DNA from: Chrysemys picta bellii
Taxonomy: Eukaryota > Chordata > Testudines > Emydidae
Direction of reading: 5' to 3'
Assembly: GCF_011386835.1 (NCBI RefSeq)
Contig: NC_088792.1
Location: forward strand, 47,110,882-47,174,881
DNA: 64,000 bases
This document shows positions 22,520 through 34,092 of this stretch, piece by piece. The translations under genes were made by a program, and so were the position numbers. The notes beneath the pieces are model-generated. The model was given only the letters and a program-made list of their open reading frames with translations, was not told the DNA's origin and made no database searches. Position 1 is the stretch's first letter. Each line of letters opens with the position of its first letter.

Positions 22520-23180
22520 TAAGTTCCCTCTAGGCCATGTGGCTGGAAAGCAGGCTATAAAGGGCCACGCAGCAGGGGCCTGGAGAGGAGAGAGGTGGGA
22601 GGGCGGGGACTGGGGAGGGGATCAAGTTGGGACATGCAGGGCTGCAGGTGGGGAGAGGGCTGGGGGCAGTCCTCTGGCCCCAGCCCCGTGTCAGCCTGCC
22701 TGCACCCAAAACTCCCCAGCCCCGCTCCGGAGCCCGCACCCCCAGCTAGAGCCCTCACACACCCCAATGCTCTTGAGTCCCCTCCCACACTATAAACCCC
22801 TCATCCCCGGCCCTATCCCGGAGCCCTCACCCCCCTACCACACCCCTCTGCTCCAGCCCTGAGCCCCCTCCTGCACCCTGAACCCCTCATCCCTGACCCC
22901 ACCCCAGAGCCTCACCCCCTGCACCCAAGCCCTCTGCCCTATCCCCGAGCCCCCTCCTGCACCCTGAACCCTTCATCCCCCCCACACATCCTAACTCTCT
23001 GCCCTAGAGCCATGAGCGCCCATCCCACACTCCAAACCCTTCAGGCCCCACCCCCATTAATTTTGTTATGTGCACCAATATGGGGGTGATTTGTCTAACA
23101 TCACCTCCATATTGATGCACATAACAAAATTCATTCTGCAAATGAGTGGGAAAAATTAGATGGAACACTGGCTGGGACTG
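22520..23180. repeat. GC-rich degenerate minisatellite-like repeat with terminal hairpin
   Basis: From about 22680 to 23050 the sequence is a run of degenerate units of the type CACCCTGAACCCCTCATCCC and CCCCAGAGCC(C)TCACCCCC, each roughly 60-70 bases. It is bounded on the right by a strong hairpin at 23059-23131. Open frames through it are proline-rich artefacts of the repeat. It separates gag-like from pol-like Gypsy remnants. Confidence 0.6.
23059..23131. repeat. 73-bp near-perfect palindrome
   Basis: Left arm AATTTTGTTATGTGCACCAA continuing TATGGGGGTGA. The right arm is its reverse complement with two mismatches over 31 bases, around an 11-base loop. It is very stable as a hairpin. Confidence 0.9.
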
Positions 23181-23825
23181 GTTCCACCAATGGTATGGTC
23201 ATTGCCATCTGTCCCTGATCTGCCTACCACTAGGCAATGTATTGGTATATGGTCAGTTTTGTGACAATAAAAATATATCAGCTCCCTGGATTCCTTTTTT
23301 GGGCCCCTGCTAGGGTTTACCTCCAACGCAGGTTTGGGTTTAGTTCATTCTCCCTTCTGGGAAAGTTCCCCTTCTCTCTTCTGGAGGGGGTCCTGATTGG
23401 GGGTTAGCATTGTGCCAATATATCTTGATTTTTCTCTCAAATCCAGGCTGAATATCTTCATATTTGTCACCCCATTTCCCAGCTATGGTCACATCTATGG
23501 GATCTTTGTCTGTTAACCATGATTTCAGGCTGGGGTGGCAGAGTTTAGAACTATTCTAAACCCATTAAGTTATAGGCCTGGTAACCCTCCAACCAGTTCC
23601 CCAGTTTCTTATGTAACCCGTAATTTGAGTTGCAACCTCGCATAAGTCATGTCCCCTTTTTTCTGAACTCCATGAAACCTTGTCCTATACATTTCAAAGT
23701 TCAGTTTAAACTTTGCAACAAAGCTTGTTTACATAGCCCATAAAGTTGAAAATGTCTAAGGCCTTTGTCCATGGCAGTAGTGGAGCCACACACAGGACCA
23801 TGTATTCCTGTCCCACCTTGGTAGT

Positions 23826-24242
23826 TTACATCCCCATTTCAAAAGCATGTAGAAACACATTCATGTCATCCCCCTCTCTAAAGTGAGAAAATTGGAATAT
23901 ATGCCTCACTGGGAAAGGTACAGGGGATCCAGCTTTACCTACTGGATTAGGTTTTTCCTGGTGCAGTTTCTCCATTTTGGGTTGGTATAGACATTCCCTT
24001 TCCTCCTCTCTTCTTATGCTGGTGCTGGTTCTACATCTCTTTTCTCTTGTACTGACTCTGCCTCCCCCAGTTCGCAAGCAATTGCGTTTCCAGATACACA
24101 CTGTCTCTCTCCAGCTGTAGCTTCTCCTGCTTTGTTGATCTGTCCACGATGCCTGTTGCAATTGTGTCTTCAATTCCAATGGAATATGGATGCTGCTTCT
24201 GTCAGCTTCTTTCCAGCTTCCCTCCCTGGCAGTCAGCTCCAA
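23826..24242 (-). pseudogene. Gypsy gag-like fragment
   Basis: A 138-residue open frame on the minus strand. It is rich in charged residues (REEERECLYQPKMEKLHQEK) and ends with HFREGDDMNVFLHAFE. This resembles the start of the capsid domain in vertebrate Gypsy gag proteins, where an FREGDDxDxFLxxFE motif is typical. The N-terminal part may be frame-shifted. It lies in the correct order relative to the pol fragment downstream on the minus strand. Confidence 0.55.
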
Positions 24243-24450
24243 GATTTCTCCTGCCTCCTGGACCCTTTACCCAGTGGGCTGGCTGTTCCTTGCAAACCTG
24301 GACCATCATTCCTCTTCTGGACATGACTGTACAGATCCTAGCTGTATCTTTGTCCACTTATCGGTGTTGAGCTGCCTCTCTCCATTTAGCTCAAGTAATT
24401 GACCTTTCTTCAGCTGTTCATAAATCATTTTCCCCGGTTGTTCTTTTTGC

Positions 24451-25086
24451 TATTCCTTTCTCCAAAAGACTGATATTTTTCACTGTGCTTTTCCCTTCTA
24501 CAGTCCTTGCTTCACTGCTGTTGGCACACATGGCAATTCACACTGTCATAGATTCCACATGCACTGCCACCATATGTATATTATTACCACTATAGTAATG
24601 AGCATTTGTTTGAAAAAGACATCTGTTTGCAAACATAAAATCAGCACTTGTTTAAAAGAAATAGTTATTCATTAGTGCTGAACTAGTCTGACTAAAGATA
24701 AATGATTCAAAATATCATCTCATCATTTTACTGCTTATCAATTTAAAAGTTACTGAAGGAGAAAATATTTAAAAGCCATTCTGTTAATTCACATATATCA
24801 ATGAGGTCCCCCTTGTAATCCTCAACAAAGCAATTAGTACTAAGTATGTTACCTGAAAACTAAACATTTAGAAATCAATCACTGGAGGGTCTTTTCTAAA
24901 ACTTTGGTTTCAGTCTCTCATAACTACCTTGATGGCTTCCATCCAAAGTACTTATTATTTAAACTGTTTTATTATTTAAATGTTTTCCAGACACTCTACC
25001 AGCAATTAGGTATTTGTGGTAGATATAGTGACACTTATCTAAAAAAAGTACCAGTTGCAATACTGAACAGGAAAACATAGCATATT
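24451..25086. other. no gene recognised
   Basis: AT-rich sequence between Gypsy remnants and the first DIRS copy. There is no exon, RNA gene or repeat end that I can support. Confidence 0.5.
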
Positions 25087-25393
25087 ACATTCTTCTTCAA
25101 GTGCTTGCTCATGTCGATTCCAAGTAGGTGGGCGCATGCTGCATGCACAGTGTCGGAAGATGTTTCCCCTAGCAGCACCCGTTGGGTTTGGCTGTGGAGC
25201 CCCCTGGAGTTGTGTTTTCATGGCAGTGAATATAGGTCCCTGCCGACCCGCTGCCTCTTCAGTTCCTTCTTACCGCCAGTGATGGTCATTGGAGCTGCGT
25301 GTCTCGCTTGCCTTGGCAAATGCTTCCCCTAGTGATTGAACTTTGAGCTTTCTGTAAATATTTATTAAGTTAGTGTAAGTTAGTTAGCTAGAA

Positions 25394-27480
25394 GTGGGGC
25401 TTCCCCCCTCCCTCCCTGCCCAGTTTGTCTCCCCTCTTGCAGTTGTGTGCATGCTTCGATCCCAAGGGTTTAAACCATGTGGGACCTACCACAAGTTCAT
25501 GCCAATGGGCGAACCCCATGATTCCTGCCTCCAGTGTCTAGGGGAGGCGCATCAAACAGATTGTTGCAAGATCTGCAAAGGGTTCCGCCCAAGGACGAAA
25601 AAGGAAAGGGACTTCAGGCTGAAGCAACTCCTGATGGAGGCAGCCCTCTGCTCCCAGCCAGCTCCAGGCCGGCAGGATTCGGCACAGAGTACCTCTGTGC
25701 GGAGTGTTCCGGCCTCTGTTAGAGAAACGATACCGAGGAAGGACTCTGGTCATAGAGACCCTCGGAACCAACACTCCCCGGTTCCGAAGTCCGCAGAGAC
25801 AGCACAGCACCGCTCACATTCTCCAGTGCTGCATAAGGCGCACAAGAAAGCGGACAGAGGGCACTCGGCCACATCTAGAGCGGCCGGGTCAGACAGCGCA
25901 ATCAACGTGCGTTCTGTGGAGTGGCACCTGGTGCTGGTCTCGCAGGAGCCGGCACTGTCAACTTCAGACCCGCAAGGGGGTCCATCAAGTCTGGTGCCAT
26001 TGGATTATCCTGCTCGAATGTGCCAGGAGGAGGAGCTTGAGCTCCCTTCCACCTCAGACGCTTTCGAAGCAGCCAGGGATTTGATTGCCATGACGGCTCC
26101 ACGGTCCCCCGCCAGCCAAGATAGACCTCCGGCACTGCAGCGTGTGACACTGTCCAGAGGCAAGCCCGCAATGATGAGGGGCTGCTCGCCCCCCCATTCT
26201 CAGGCACCGTCCCGGCCGCACCACAACGGTCTTTGCACTCTAGGTCCCCATCATTGGTCTCGGAGGTGGAGTCCTATTATTCGAGGTGCAGTTGGCACCG
26301 ATTGGAGTGGTGCTGATACAGGCAGGACGTGAGGATGGTGCTGTGGCAGGTGCAGTGGCAGGGGCCCACGCAGTGGCCATTCTGGACCTTGTGGGCCTAA
26401 CACCAGGCCCAGGACATGCACTCCAGAGGTTTCCAGTCCGTGGTATCGGAAGGATGTGCACCCCTGCCAGCCGGGGACCATCCCACGCCTTGGGGCACCA
26501 AAACAGCTTTGGTCCATGGCGCGGAACCATGTCCAGGTCCCAGCTCCACCACTAGCAGTGATGCTGTGGTCGGCGCTCAGTAGCACGGCACCAGGCAGGA
26601 TGCATTCAGAAAGCCGGAGGGCCAAGAGGGCCCAGTACCACCTGTAGCTATGTCATCCTCGCCGGATGAAGCGGTGGCGGGGTCTTCCTCCTCTGGGCTG
26701 CCCCCCATTGATAGCAGATTGCACCAGGACCTGTTGCACAGGGTGGCCCGTAATATAGGGTTCAGGCCGAGGCGGTGGTCGAGTTGGAGGACTCGATGAT
26801 AGACATTTTAACCTCTGAAGGACCATCCAGGGTGGCATTACCCCTCATTAAAACTATTCAGGCCACTACAAAAACCCTGTGGCAAACTCCTGCCATTCCC
26901 CTACAGCTAAAGGGGTGAAGAGGAAGTATTTTGCCCACTCTAAGGGGTATGAATACTTATTTACTTACCTGCAGCCAGGTTTGCTAGTTGTGGCAGCAGT
27001 GAATGAGCGAGAGGGACGGGGCAACAAGGGCCAGCCCCAAAAGCTAAAGACTTGAAGAAGCTGGACCTCTTAGGCTGGAAGATCTACTCCACTGGAGAGC
27101 TCCAGCTTCGGATTGCTAACCAGCAAGCAATCCTCAGTAGATATAATTTCAAATTATGGAACTCCATGATGAAATTTAAGGAGTTGGTTCCGTCAGACTC
27201 TAGGGCAGAGTTTGCAGCCATAGTAGAGGAGGGCAAGGCAGTGGCGTGGATCTCTTTACTGATCTCACTGGTCTCGGTTGCGAGAACCTTGTCCTCTGGC
27301 ATAGCCATGAGGAGTTGTTCATGGCTCCAGGTGTCCGGCCTTCCACCTGAAGTCCAGTAGACAATTCAGGACTTACCCTTTGATGGCATGAGCCTGTTTT
27401 TGGAGCAGACTGACTCCAGGCTCCACAGCCTAACGGATTTGCGGGCAACATTAAAATTGTTGGGTCTGCATACCCCTGCT
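25394..27480 (+). pseudogene. DIRS gag-like region, broken
   Basis: The first open frame (25394-26332, 312 residues) has a cysteine/histidine cluster CLQCLGEAHQTDCCKIC near its N-terminus, followed by FRPRTKKERDFRLKQLL and long Ser/Pro-rich low-complexity sequence. This is the layout of vertebrate DIRS gag. Capsid-like sequence continues in another frame at 27052-27360 (FAAIVEEGKAVAWISLLISL) and 27388-27654. Several stops and shifts separate them. The region has relatively high GC compared with the surrounding intron. Confidence 0.65.
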
Positions 27481-27879
27481 AACCAGCGAAAGCACTTTAA
27501 GCCACATCCCCTTCAGCGCTTCTACCCTCCCCGGCCTAGACAGGACTTCTCCAGGAAGAGTGGCAGGAATGGCAGACGTAAGCCTCCCCATCCTCTGCCC
27601 AGTCAAGGCCAAGGCTCAGTGAGGCAGTCATCGGGCTCTAAGCAAGCCTTTTAACGGCGTGCCCGGGAGCGACGCCCTAGTCAAGTCAACTCACCAGATC
27701 CTTTTCTCTGTTTTCTGAATCATCTATCCCACTTTTACTGTGCTTGGTCCCAAATAACATCAGACGGCTGGGTCCTTTGCACTGTAGAAGTGGGATATTC
27801 TCTCCAATTCTGCTCCTCCACTCCCTCCCACCCCCTTTCCCCGTCCCTCTTTAGGGACCCTTCTCACAAGCAGGAAGGG

Positions 27880-28680
27880 TCACAATTCCTCATGCAGGAA
27901 GTCCAGATTCTCCTTACCATGGGAGCAGTGGAGGAGATTCCTCAGAAGCTAAGGAGCAAGGGATTCTATTCCCAATATTTCCTAATCCCCAAAGCCAAGG
28001 GGGGTCTCAGACTCATACTTGACTTGCAAGGCCTTTCATGAAAAAGTTGAGGTTCTGCATGGTCTCTCTAAATGCCGTTATCCTGTCTCTGGATCTGAGA
28101 GACTGGTGCTCCACCCTAGACCTCAAGGACACGTACTTCCACATATCTATAATTCCAGCCCACAGACATTTTCTCAGGTTCATGGTGAACGACAACTATT
28201 ACCAGTTTACAGTCCTCCCTTTTGGTCTGTCAACGGCCCCTCGGGTGCTCACCAAATGCATGGTAGTTGTAGCCGCCTTCCTGCGACGAAGGCTGGTGCA
28301 GGTATTCCCGTATCTCAATGACTGGCTGCTTAGGGGCCAATCCAGGGCGCAAGTGGAGCATCATGTCAACCTGGTAAGATCCATCTTTGGCCGACTGGGT
28401 CTCCTTCTGAACGTACACAAATCAACCCTATCCCCTACGCAGAGAATCAACCCACCGAAAGTATGCACGAGAGTCCTCTTTGCCAAGCCCCGGCCCTCAC
28501 TGTCCCTGGTCACAGATGTGTCAGCGTTGGGATGGGATGCTCACCTGGGAGATCTTCAGACCCAAGGTCTCTGGTCACAAGACGAGCTCTCGCTCCATAT
28601 CAACGTAAAGGAGTGGTCTGCCTGACATGCCAGATCTTCAAGCCCACTTGCAAGAGAAATGAGCGGCGGTGATGACAGAC
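27880..28680 (+). pseudogene. DIRS reverse transcriptase and RNase H, broken
   Basis: Fingers/palm residues appear as FLIPKAKGGLRLILDLQGLS (to 28041) and, in the next frame, CSTLDLKDTYFHISI (first catalytic Asp in LKDTYFHI), LPFGLSTAPRVLTKCM and FPYLNDWLL. The motif normally YLDD is YLND. RNase H begins SLVTDVSALGWDAHLG and HINVKEW (to 28625), then changes frame to the end MTAMFYIKKQGG. A 1-nt shift near 28038 separates the N-terminal palm from the rest. The domain order RT then RNase H is typical for DIRS. Confidence 0.75.
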
Positions 28681-29224
28681 CGCATGACTGCGATGTTTTA
28701 TATAAAGAAGCAGGGTGGGGCTCAATTCCTCTCCTGTATGTTGGGAAGCCCTCAAGGTGTGGGACTTCTGCATAGCCCACTTAATTCATCTGGAAGCATC
28801 CTACCGCCCAGGTTCTTGGAACGAGCTGGCAGACTACCCAGCAGATCCTTCCACAATCATGAGTGGTCCATTCACCCAGACGCAGTGAACAACATTTTCC
28901 AAAGGTGGGGAGTTCCCCGAATCGACCTGTTTGACACAAAAAGCAACAGAAAATGCTTCCAGTTCTGTTCCTACCCTCCTTACACTGTTTTTTATAAGGA
29001 TAAGATGCAGTTTAGGCCTCACCCAGCCTTTCTCCCAAAGGTTGTCTGTCAATTTCATGTCAGTCAGGACATTTTTCTTCCGGTCTTTTACCCTAAGCCA
29101 CACGCTGATAATCGGGAACAAAGATTGCACTCCTTGGACGTTCGACGAGCACTGGCTTTTTATATTAAACGCACGAAGCTGTTCTATAAGTTGAACCAGT
29201 TGTTTGTTGTGGACAGAAGGAAAG

Positions 29225-29850
29225 GCCTTTGCTACTCTGACATAACGGAACTCTCAGTAATAAGAATAAAGCTCATATGTGCTGGAGAGAACTTTCTTGG
29301 AGGGCAGTCGGAGCCTTTTGAATGAATCCCCCCAAGTACAGAGCTCCCCCTAGTAAAGTGGAGAGGATAGAAACTGGTCAAGTATAGGTAGGAACTGAAG
29401 AGAAACAGGCAAGTGAAAGAGTCCTATTCAATTACATCACATGAAAGCAGACCACTAAATATAGACAAATTTTGTAAATGCTTGTCAACAAATGCTATGG
29501 GTGAACTTTAGTGCCTCGTGTTCAGGAGGATATGAGTATAAATAGGCATCACAGAAACTGGGTGGAACGATGATAATCAATGGGACTGGGCCGTACCAGG
29601 AATTCAACCATGCAGAATATTATGCACTCTGTTGTTCAAATTTTGTTTCAAGGTGCAGACAGTTTGTTTTATGGTGAAAATTTTAAAACAGAAGAATTTA
29701 CACTCCCGAAGGAGCACACCATTCTGTAACCTGGACTGCTATCATATTGTTATTCTTAGCTCTACCCATACCTATTTGGTAGACTTTTGGCACCCAGTTA
29801 GGGTTCCCTGGTGTCCGATTTTCAACCAGAAAGTCTGGTAGAAAAGGGAA
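29225..29850 (+). pseudogene. LINE (L3/CR1-like) 5' ORF fragment
   Basis: Plus-strand reading gives RVLFNYITSHESRPLNIDKF, KCLSTNAMGEL and later IGITETGWNDDNQWDWAVPG. The last resembles the start of a CR1/L3-type apurinic endonuclease (usual form IGITETWWD). Stops interrupt every frame. It directly follows the DIRS 3' break. Boundaries are approximate. Confidence 0.5.
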
Positions 29851-30562
29851 CCTGGCAGTGTCCGGTCAGATGTACTGACCACATACTAAAAGTCCAGTTA
29901 CCGTGGTGGGGTGGGAGAGTGATAGCCTGTCAGTTGGCCCTGAAGCAGCAGCTCCTGGGGCAGCATGTATAGACCAGTTTGGGCCACGGGCAGCTCCTTT
30001 GAGGAGCACGGTTTTCAGGGCTGCAGCGGAGGACAGTGTGTGGGGGCTCATGTTGAATGGGGTAACGGGCTCCCAGCAGGCATGGAACATTCCCTGGGAG
30101 GGGAAGGAACACAAGCTGCCCTGTCAGCCATCCCTTTCCCTGGCCGGACTGGGAGGGCTCAATCAGGCAGAGAAGGGGGCTGCTAGGCAGGCAGCGCAGA
30201 GGGAGGCAGGAGGCTGCTCTGTTCAGGAGGGCTGCATCCTTGCTTGCCAGTGGGGCTGCCTGGTTGCTTCCATGCAGCTGCCATGCTCTTCTGATCTGTA
30301 CTTCCAGGTGGCCTGCTGGAGCTGGGGTTTGCAAGTCTCTTGGTGCTGCTCATGCTGGAGTTGAGATCTGAGAGCAGCGAGCAATGGGGGCAGAGAAGCG
30401 AGCAGGGGCAGGGCCTTGGGGAGAAGAGGTGGAGAAGGGGTGGGACCTTGGGGGGAAGAGGTGAGGCAGGGCCTTGGGGAAGGGGTCAGAGCCTGGGGGA
30501 CGAGGTGGAGCATGGGAGGGTCCAGTTTTCAGATATTAGAAAGTTGGCCACCGTACACGCCA
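29786..30562. repeat. GC-rich unclassified interspersed repeat
   Basis: Bounded by TAGGGTTCCCTGGTGTCCG-like sequence on the left and GGTCCAGTTTTCAGATATTA on the right. The two flanks share a GTCC-GTTTTCA motif, hinting at a repeat with related ends. The interior is G-rich with GGGGAAGAGGTG-type units near 30415-30500. Open frames on both strands across it are compositional. Confidence 0.45.
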
Positions 30563-31434
30563 TTAAGCTCCTCATTTCAGCAATCTTCCTTTAACTGATT
30601 GTTTGCTACCTTGTAGTCAGATGAACTCCTGCTGGAGACGTCTGCAGAAGTAGTGGTACCAGTGGGATCCAAGTGGGCACTCTCCACTGCAGAATGGGCA
30701 TGGCTCTTTCTGTGGTAAAACGTGCTTTGTTGATTTGTTTAGAGAAAGAAGGAATGTCTTTGTGATGTGAACCTTATAAATGAAGATAGAAGAGTGGAGG
30801 CAGTATTTGTTGGGGCTAGACTCCAAATAAAAAACTGCTCAAGCATACTGACTTAGACATCAAGGAGTAGTCATCTTAAAAAAAAAAATGACAGAAAGGG
30901 TCCACAAGTCAGCATATTCAATATTTGTGTTTCTTTCAGGTGTGGAGCTTTTCCTGTGCCATAACCTCCCATGTGCTTTACGGGAGAAATCAACAGCTGT
31001 TGGTGATAACAGAATTTCCCACTACAGGCCAATGTGCTCCTACCAGCCTTGATAATAAAGTGTGTGCTTGAGACATTGAAAAAAAGACTTAAATAATTGT
31101 GGTTTCTTCACATTTTTATTTTTTCATTTTGCATGCCTCTATTTCCGAGACAGTATACAAGACTTCAGGAGAACTGCTGAAAACAGAACAGAACAACAGT
31201 CTTCTTTACACTTTCCATTTTCTGTTAGTTTAAAATTATTATAGGTTTAATTGGAATGTGAAAACATGATAATAAGGGATGTAGTAAAGGAAACTGGAAT
31301 AGGGAATTAACAGAAAGGGAAGGGAACCAGTATGTTACAGAACAGATTTAATTATAAGAGATGGACATTGAATGTGTTTTAGTGTGAACATCCACAAAAT
31401 TTCACTTTCCCAAAAACCAGATCTGTTTTTAGCT
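30563..31434. other. no gene recognised
   Basis: AT-rich intron-like sequence. A frame on the minus strand (30826-30617) has no recognisable similarity. Confidence 0.5.
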
Positions 31435-31742
31435 CAGGGATCGGCAACTATCAGAATTGGTGTGCCGCGTCTTCATTAATTCACTCTGATTTAAGGTTTT
31501 GTGTGCCAGTAATACATTTTAACGTTTTTAGAAGGTCTCTTTCAATAAGTCTATAATATATAACTAAACTATTGTTGTATGTAAGGTAAATAAGGTTTTA
31601 AAAATGCTTGTCACTTCATTTAAAATTAAATTAAAATGCAGAGTCCCCCGGACCGGTGGGCAGGACCCCGGCAGTGAGAGTGCCACTTAAAATCAGCTCG
31701 CGTTCCGCCTTCGGCACGCGTGCCATAGGTTGCCTACCCCTG
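31435..31742. mobile_element. hAT MITE, 308 bp, near-perfect 8-bp duplication, copy 2
   Basis: Ends are CAGGGATCGGCAAC and inverted GGTTGCCTACCCCTG. Flanks TTTTAGCT (31427-31434) and CTTTAGCT (31743-31750) match at 7 of 8 positions. It is the inverted-orientation homologue of 20889-21197, sharing ATAAGTCTATAATATATAAC-type sequence. Confidence 0.85.
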
Positions 31743-32150
31743 CTTTAGCTATATAAGTTTTTGTATTGGCACCCATCACTGCAGTATCTGAGCACCACCT
31801 TTTATTTCCTCCACTCCTCTTCTATCCCTTTCTGTAACTCCTTCCTTCTTGATTTAATCTCTTTTACGTTCTCTCTCTTTTTTTTTTTTTTTAAGTTACA
31901 GCTGTGGTAAAGCAAACTCAAAGAAGTGAGTTTTTTATTCTTCATTCTGAGAAATATTGAGAATATTGGTCATTCTTATATCCCCTTCAGTGATGAGTTC
32001 CAAAGCCTTGGCTTTGTTGCCGAGAAAGCTCTGTCTCAAGCTTCTCCCTTGAATTTGATTGCTTTGTTGTTCCTGAAGAATGCAGCTGCTAAATTTGTCA
32101 TCGTGGAAGGAGAAAGATGTTCTCTAAGCTTCTATCTTCACTGCAAAAAA

Positions 32151-32371
32151 GGTTCATTTTTACATCGATAGCTATCTCCGTGTAAAATCCTAATGGAGAC
32201 AAGGCACATGTTGTTTTTACCTGAATGTAGCTAGTCAAGATCAGCCCCAGAAGGTGGGATATAGGGTTGACCTTGACAAGTTGCATCATGGCACCTTCAG
32301 TGCCTTGTCTCCACTAGGTTTTACATGGAGATAGCTCTCTTGAGTTAGCTATCTTGATGTAAAAATGTACC
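32151..32371. mobile_element. palindromic MITE
   Basis: The left arm (GGTTCATTTTTACATCGATA... TGGAGACAAGGCAC) and right arm (GTGCCTTGTCTCCACTAGG... GATGTAAAAATGTACC) are inverted repeats of about 60-75 bases. The right arm carries an extra stretch of about 19 bases. A C-rich run (32379-32398) follows. It is non-coding; the superfamily is unknown. Confidence 0.75.
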
Positions 32372-33021
32372 TTTCCCGCCCTCCCCCCCCCCCCCCCCAG
32401 CAAAAACGTACCCATAAGATACCTAGGGCCATTTCCATGGCAAATGTCAAAAATTTAGATCAAGGCTGTGAACTTATTCTATGTGGAGTGAATGTAGTAA
32501 GCATATCCACCTGGGTGTTATGTTTTAGATGTCTGGTGCTGCTGAGCAGGTGGCCTGTTGGACTAACAGTGCTTTTATTGTTGGAATGCCTGTATTTAGG
32601 TAAAATGAGTTTCAATAATCTAGCCTGGTGGTCAAAAGGACACGAATCACCATGGCTAAATCATTGTCTGACAGGTTGGAAAAATATGCCCATTCTATTT
32701 TAGGCGGAAGAAGGCATTTTTTAAAGTAGCAGTTATGTCAGGCTCCAGCTGCTGAGGAGTCAAGAAGAACCCCATTGCTGGGGACTGATTTGATGATTTC
32801 TAGTAAAGTCTCTTGACACGGGTTGTTATGATGATAGCTAGATCTTCAAAGTGTTTCCTTCTTCCCACTAACGTCCTCTCTATCTTGCTCAGTGTCAGTG
32901 TGACGGAGTTTACAAACCCCACACTAAGACTGAGACAAGAGAAGGGTTGGAGTAGTACTGTTCCTGGGAGAAGGCCAGTATAAAGAGATCTTCAGCAGCC
33001 CCAGGCAAGAGGGGAAAGAAA

Positions 33022-33140
33022 GAGGCTGTTTCCTGGAGGAGTACCACTCTGCAGCAACAGGAGAAGAAGCTTCTGCTGAGGGAACCTGGCTGTGAGTCTT
33101 CCCGCTCCCAAAATGGAGGGAGAACTGAGGCAAAGGCTCA
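33022..33140. repeat. dispersed repeat, unit 1
   Basis: TTTCCTGGAGGAGTACCACT ... GCAACAGGAGAAGAAGCTTC recurs at about 33984-34090 with modest divergence. The pair flanks the L2 remnant. It could be parts of one larger element. Confidence 0.6.
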
Positions 33141-33589
33141 AGAAAGCTACAGGCATCAGCCCTAATCTGTGGGGTTTAGAAATAAAGACTTTTTAAATCT
33201 ACTGTGACCACACCCCAAACTGAGACACAGGCGTGGTAGGAAATGGCCATGGGGAAGGTGAGCAAAGAGACCAGCTGAACATAGGCCACTGCACGCTACT
33301 TCACTTTCAGGCACCTGGGTTGGGACTTGGTGGACAGGGAGGGCCTGGGTCCTCCTACCCACCTCAGACCTATGATCCCTTTCCTCAAGGAGTGCAGAGC
33401 TAGGGATTGCTGTCAATGAGGCCAGTCCAACTAAGACCTCATCCAGAGGGCTGGGACACCTTGAACTGACATAAAGGTGGGAGTTGGAGTCACAGACCAA
33501 TAGGCCTGCTGACTTCCCAAACCACCCCACTATAGTCAGCTTCAGCCAGCTGTCTTGTAGTTAAATCAGTCTCAGCCAGGCATTGGGAT

Positions 33590-33900
33590 AGTTGAAAGGT
33601 GGTGCTATTGGAATAGAAGGTATATCTGGGTATTGTCCTCATTGTCAGCTGCCGTTTGAGACCGTGGCATCTCAATCTCTACCTCTGGTCAACTGTATCA
33701 AATGCTATAGAGAGATTGAGGAGTATGAGTGTAAATGTTCTCCCCCTGTTTATGGCCAAGAAAAGGAGGAGGTCATCTGCCAGTGCTGTCACTGCTGTCT
33801 CTGTTGGGAGGGGATCAGGAAAATGGCTGTAGAATGGTCTGTTTGGAGACACTGCCATTCTTGAGCTTGTAATCAAGAAAGTAGGGAAGGTAGACAACAG
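33590..33900 (-). pseudogene. L2-like LINE reverse transcriptase fragment
   Basis: The minus-strand frame 33897-33679 reads ALADDLLLFLAINRGRTFTL then LILLNLSIAFDTVDQR. This closely resembles the reverse transcriptase start of L2-type LINEs (usual form LLDLSAAFDTVDH). The catalytic Asp of AFDTV is retained. The opposite-strand cysteine-rich frame is a shadow. Confidence 0.65.
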
Positions 33901-33983
33901 GTAGAATTGTGTGAGGTATGCTGAATCAAAGGGAAGGTTTCTTCAGCATAGGTCAGACTGTTACATATTTAGAGTGCATTGTT

Positions 33984-34092
33984 TCCTGGAGGAATACCAC
34001 TTTGCAGCAACAGGAGAAGAAGCTTCTGCTGTGGGGATCTGGCTATGACTCTTCCCTCCTCTCCCTGCCCCCCTAAGATAGAGGGAGAAATG
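33984..34092. repeat. dispersed repeat, unit 2
   Basis: Second copy of the 33022-33140 repeat, same orientation. It shares GAAGAAGCTTCTGCT and the following TCTTCCC and GGAGGGAGAA-type segments. Confidence 0.6.

Larger units (their letters stand above)
21600..24450 (-). mobile_element. degraded Ty3/Gypsy retrotransposon, internal region
   Basis: Minus-strand remnants occur in gag-to-pol order: gag at about 24242-23826 and 23550-23370, then pol connection/RNase H at about 22080-21840. The protease and most of the reverse transcriptase are missing or unrecognisable. A GC-rich repeat block (about 22520-23180) interrupts the middle. No flanking LTRs were identified. It is heavily decayed, with stop codons and shifts throughout. 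Confidence 0.65.
25087..29222 (+). mobile_element. DIRS-like tyrosine-recombinase retrotransposon, copy 1, 3' deleted
   Basis: The left end (TTCTTCAAGTGCTTGCTCAT then GTCGATTCCA) matches the inverted-terminal-repeat type seen at the other DIRS copies here. Gag (25394-27480), reverse transcriptase/RNase H (27880-28680) and a short recombinase N-terminal remnant (to about 29215) follow in order. After KCFQFCS (about 28970) the sequence jumps to FYKDKMQFRPHPAF, so most of the recombinase region is deleted. No 3' inverted repeat is present. The sequence then passes into a LINE fragment. Confidence 0.8.

Noticed and set aside
22512..22862. Proline-rich frames on both strands in the GC-rich block
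   Set aside because: They come from degenerate repeats; all six frames are open for compositional reasons.
25394..26332. 312-codon frame as a host zinc-knuckle protein
   Set aside because: Its cysteine cluster and order before RT/RNase H fit DIRS gag; copy 2 repeats the arrangement.
29903..30364. 153-codon frame in GC-rich sequence
   Set aside because: Overlapped by equally long frames on the other strand. No domain similarity, splice sites or start context.
33592..33864. Cysteine-rich plus-strand frame resembling a zinc-binding protein
   Set aside because: It is the reverse complement of an L2-like reverse transcriptase fragment (AFDTVDQ on the minus strand). The cysteines have no regular spacing.
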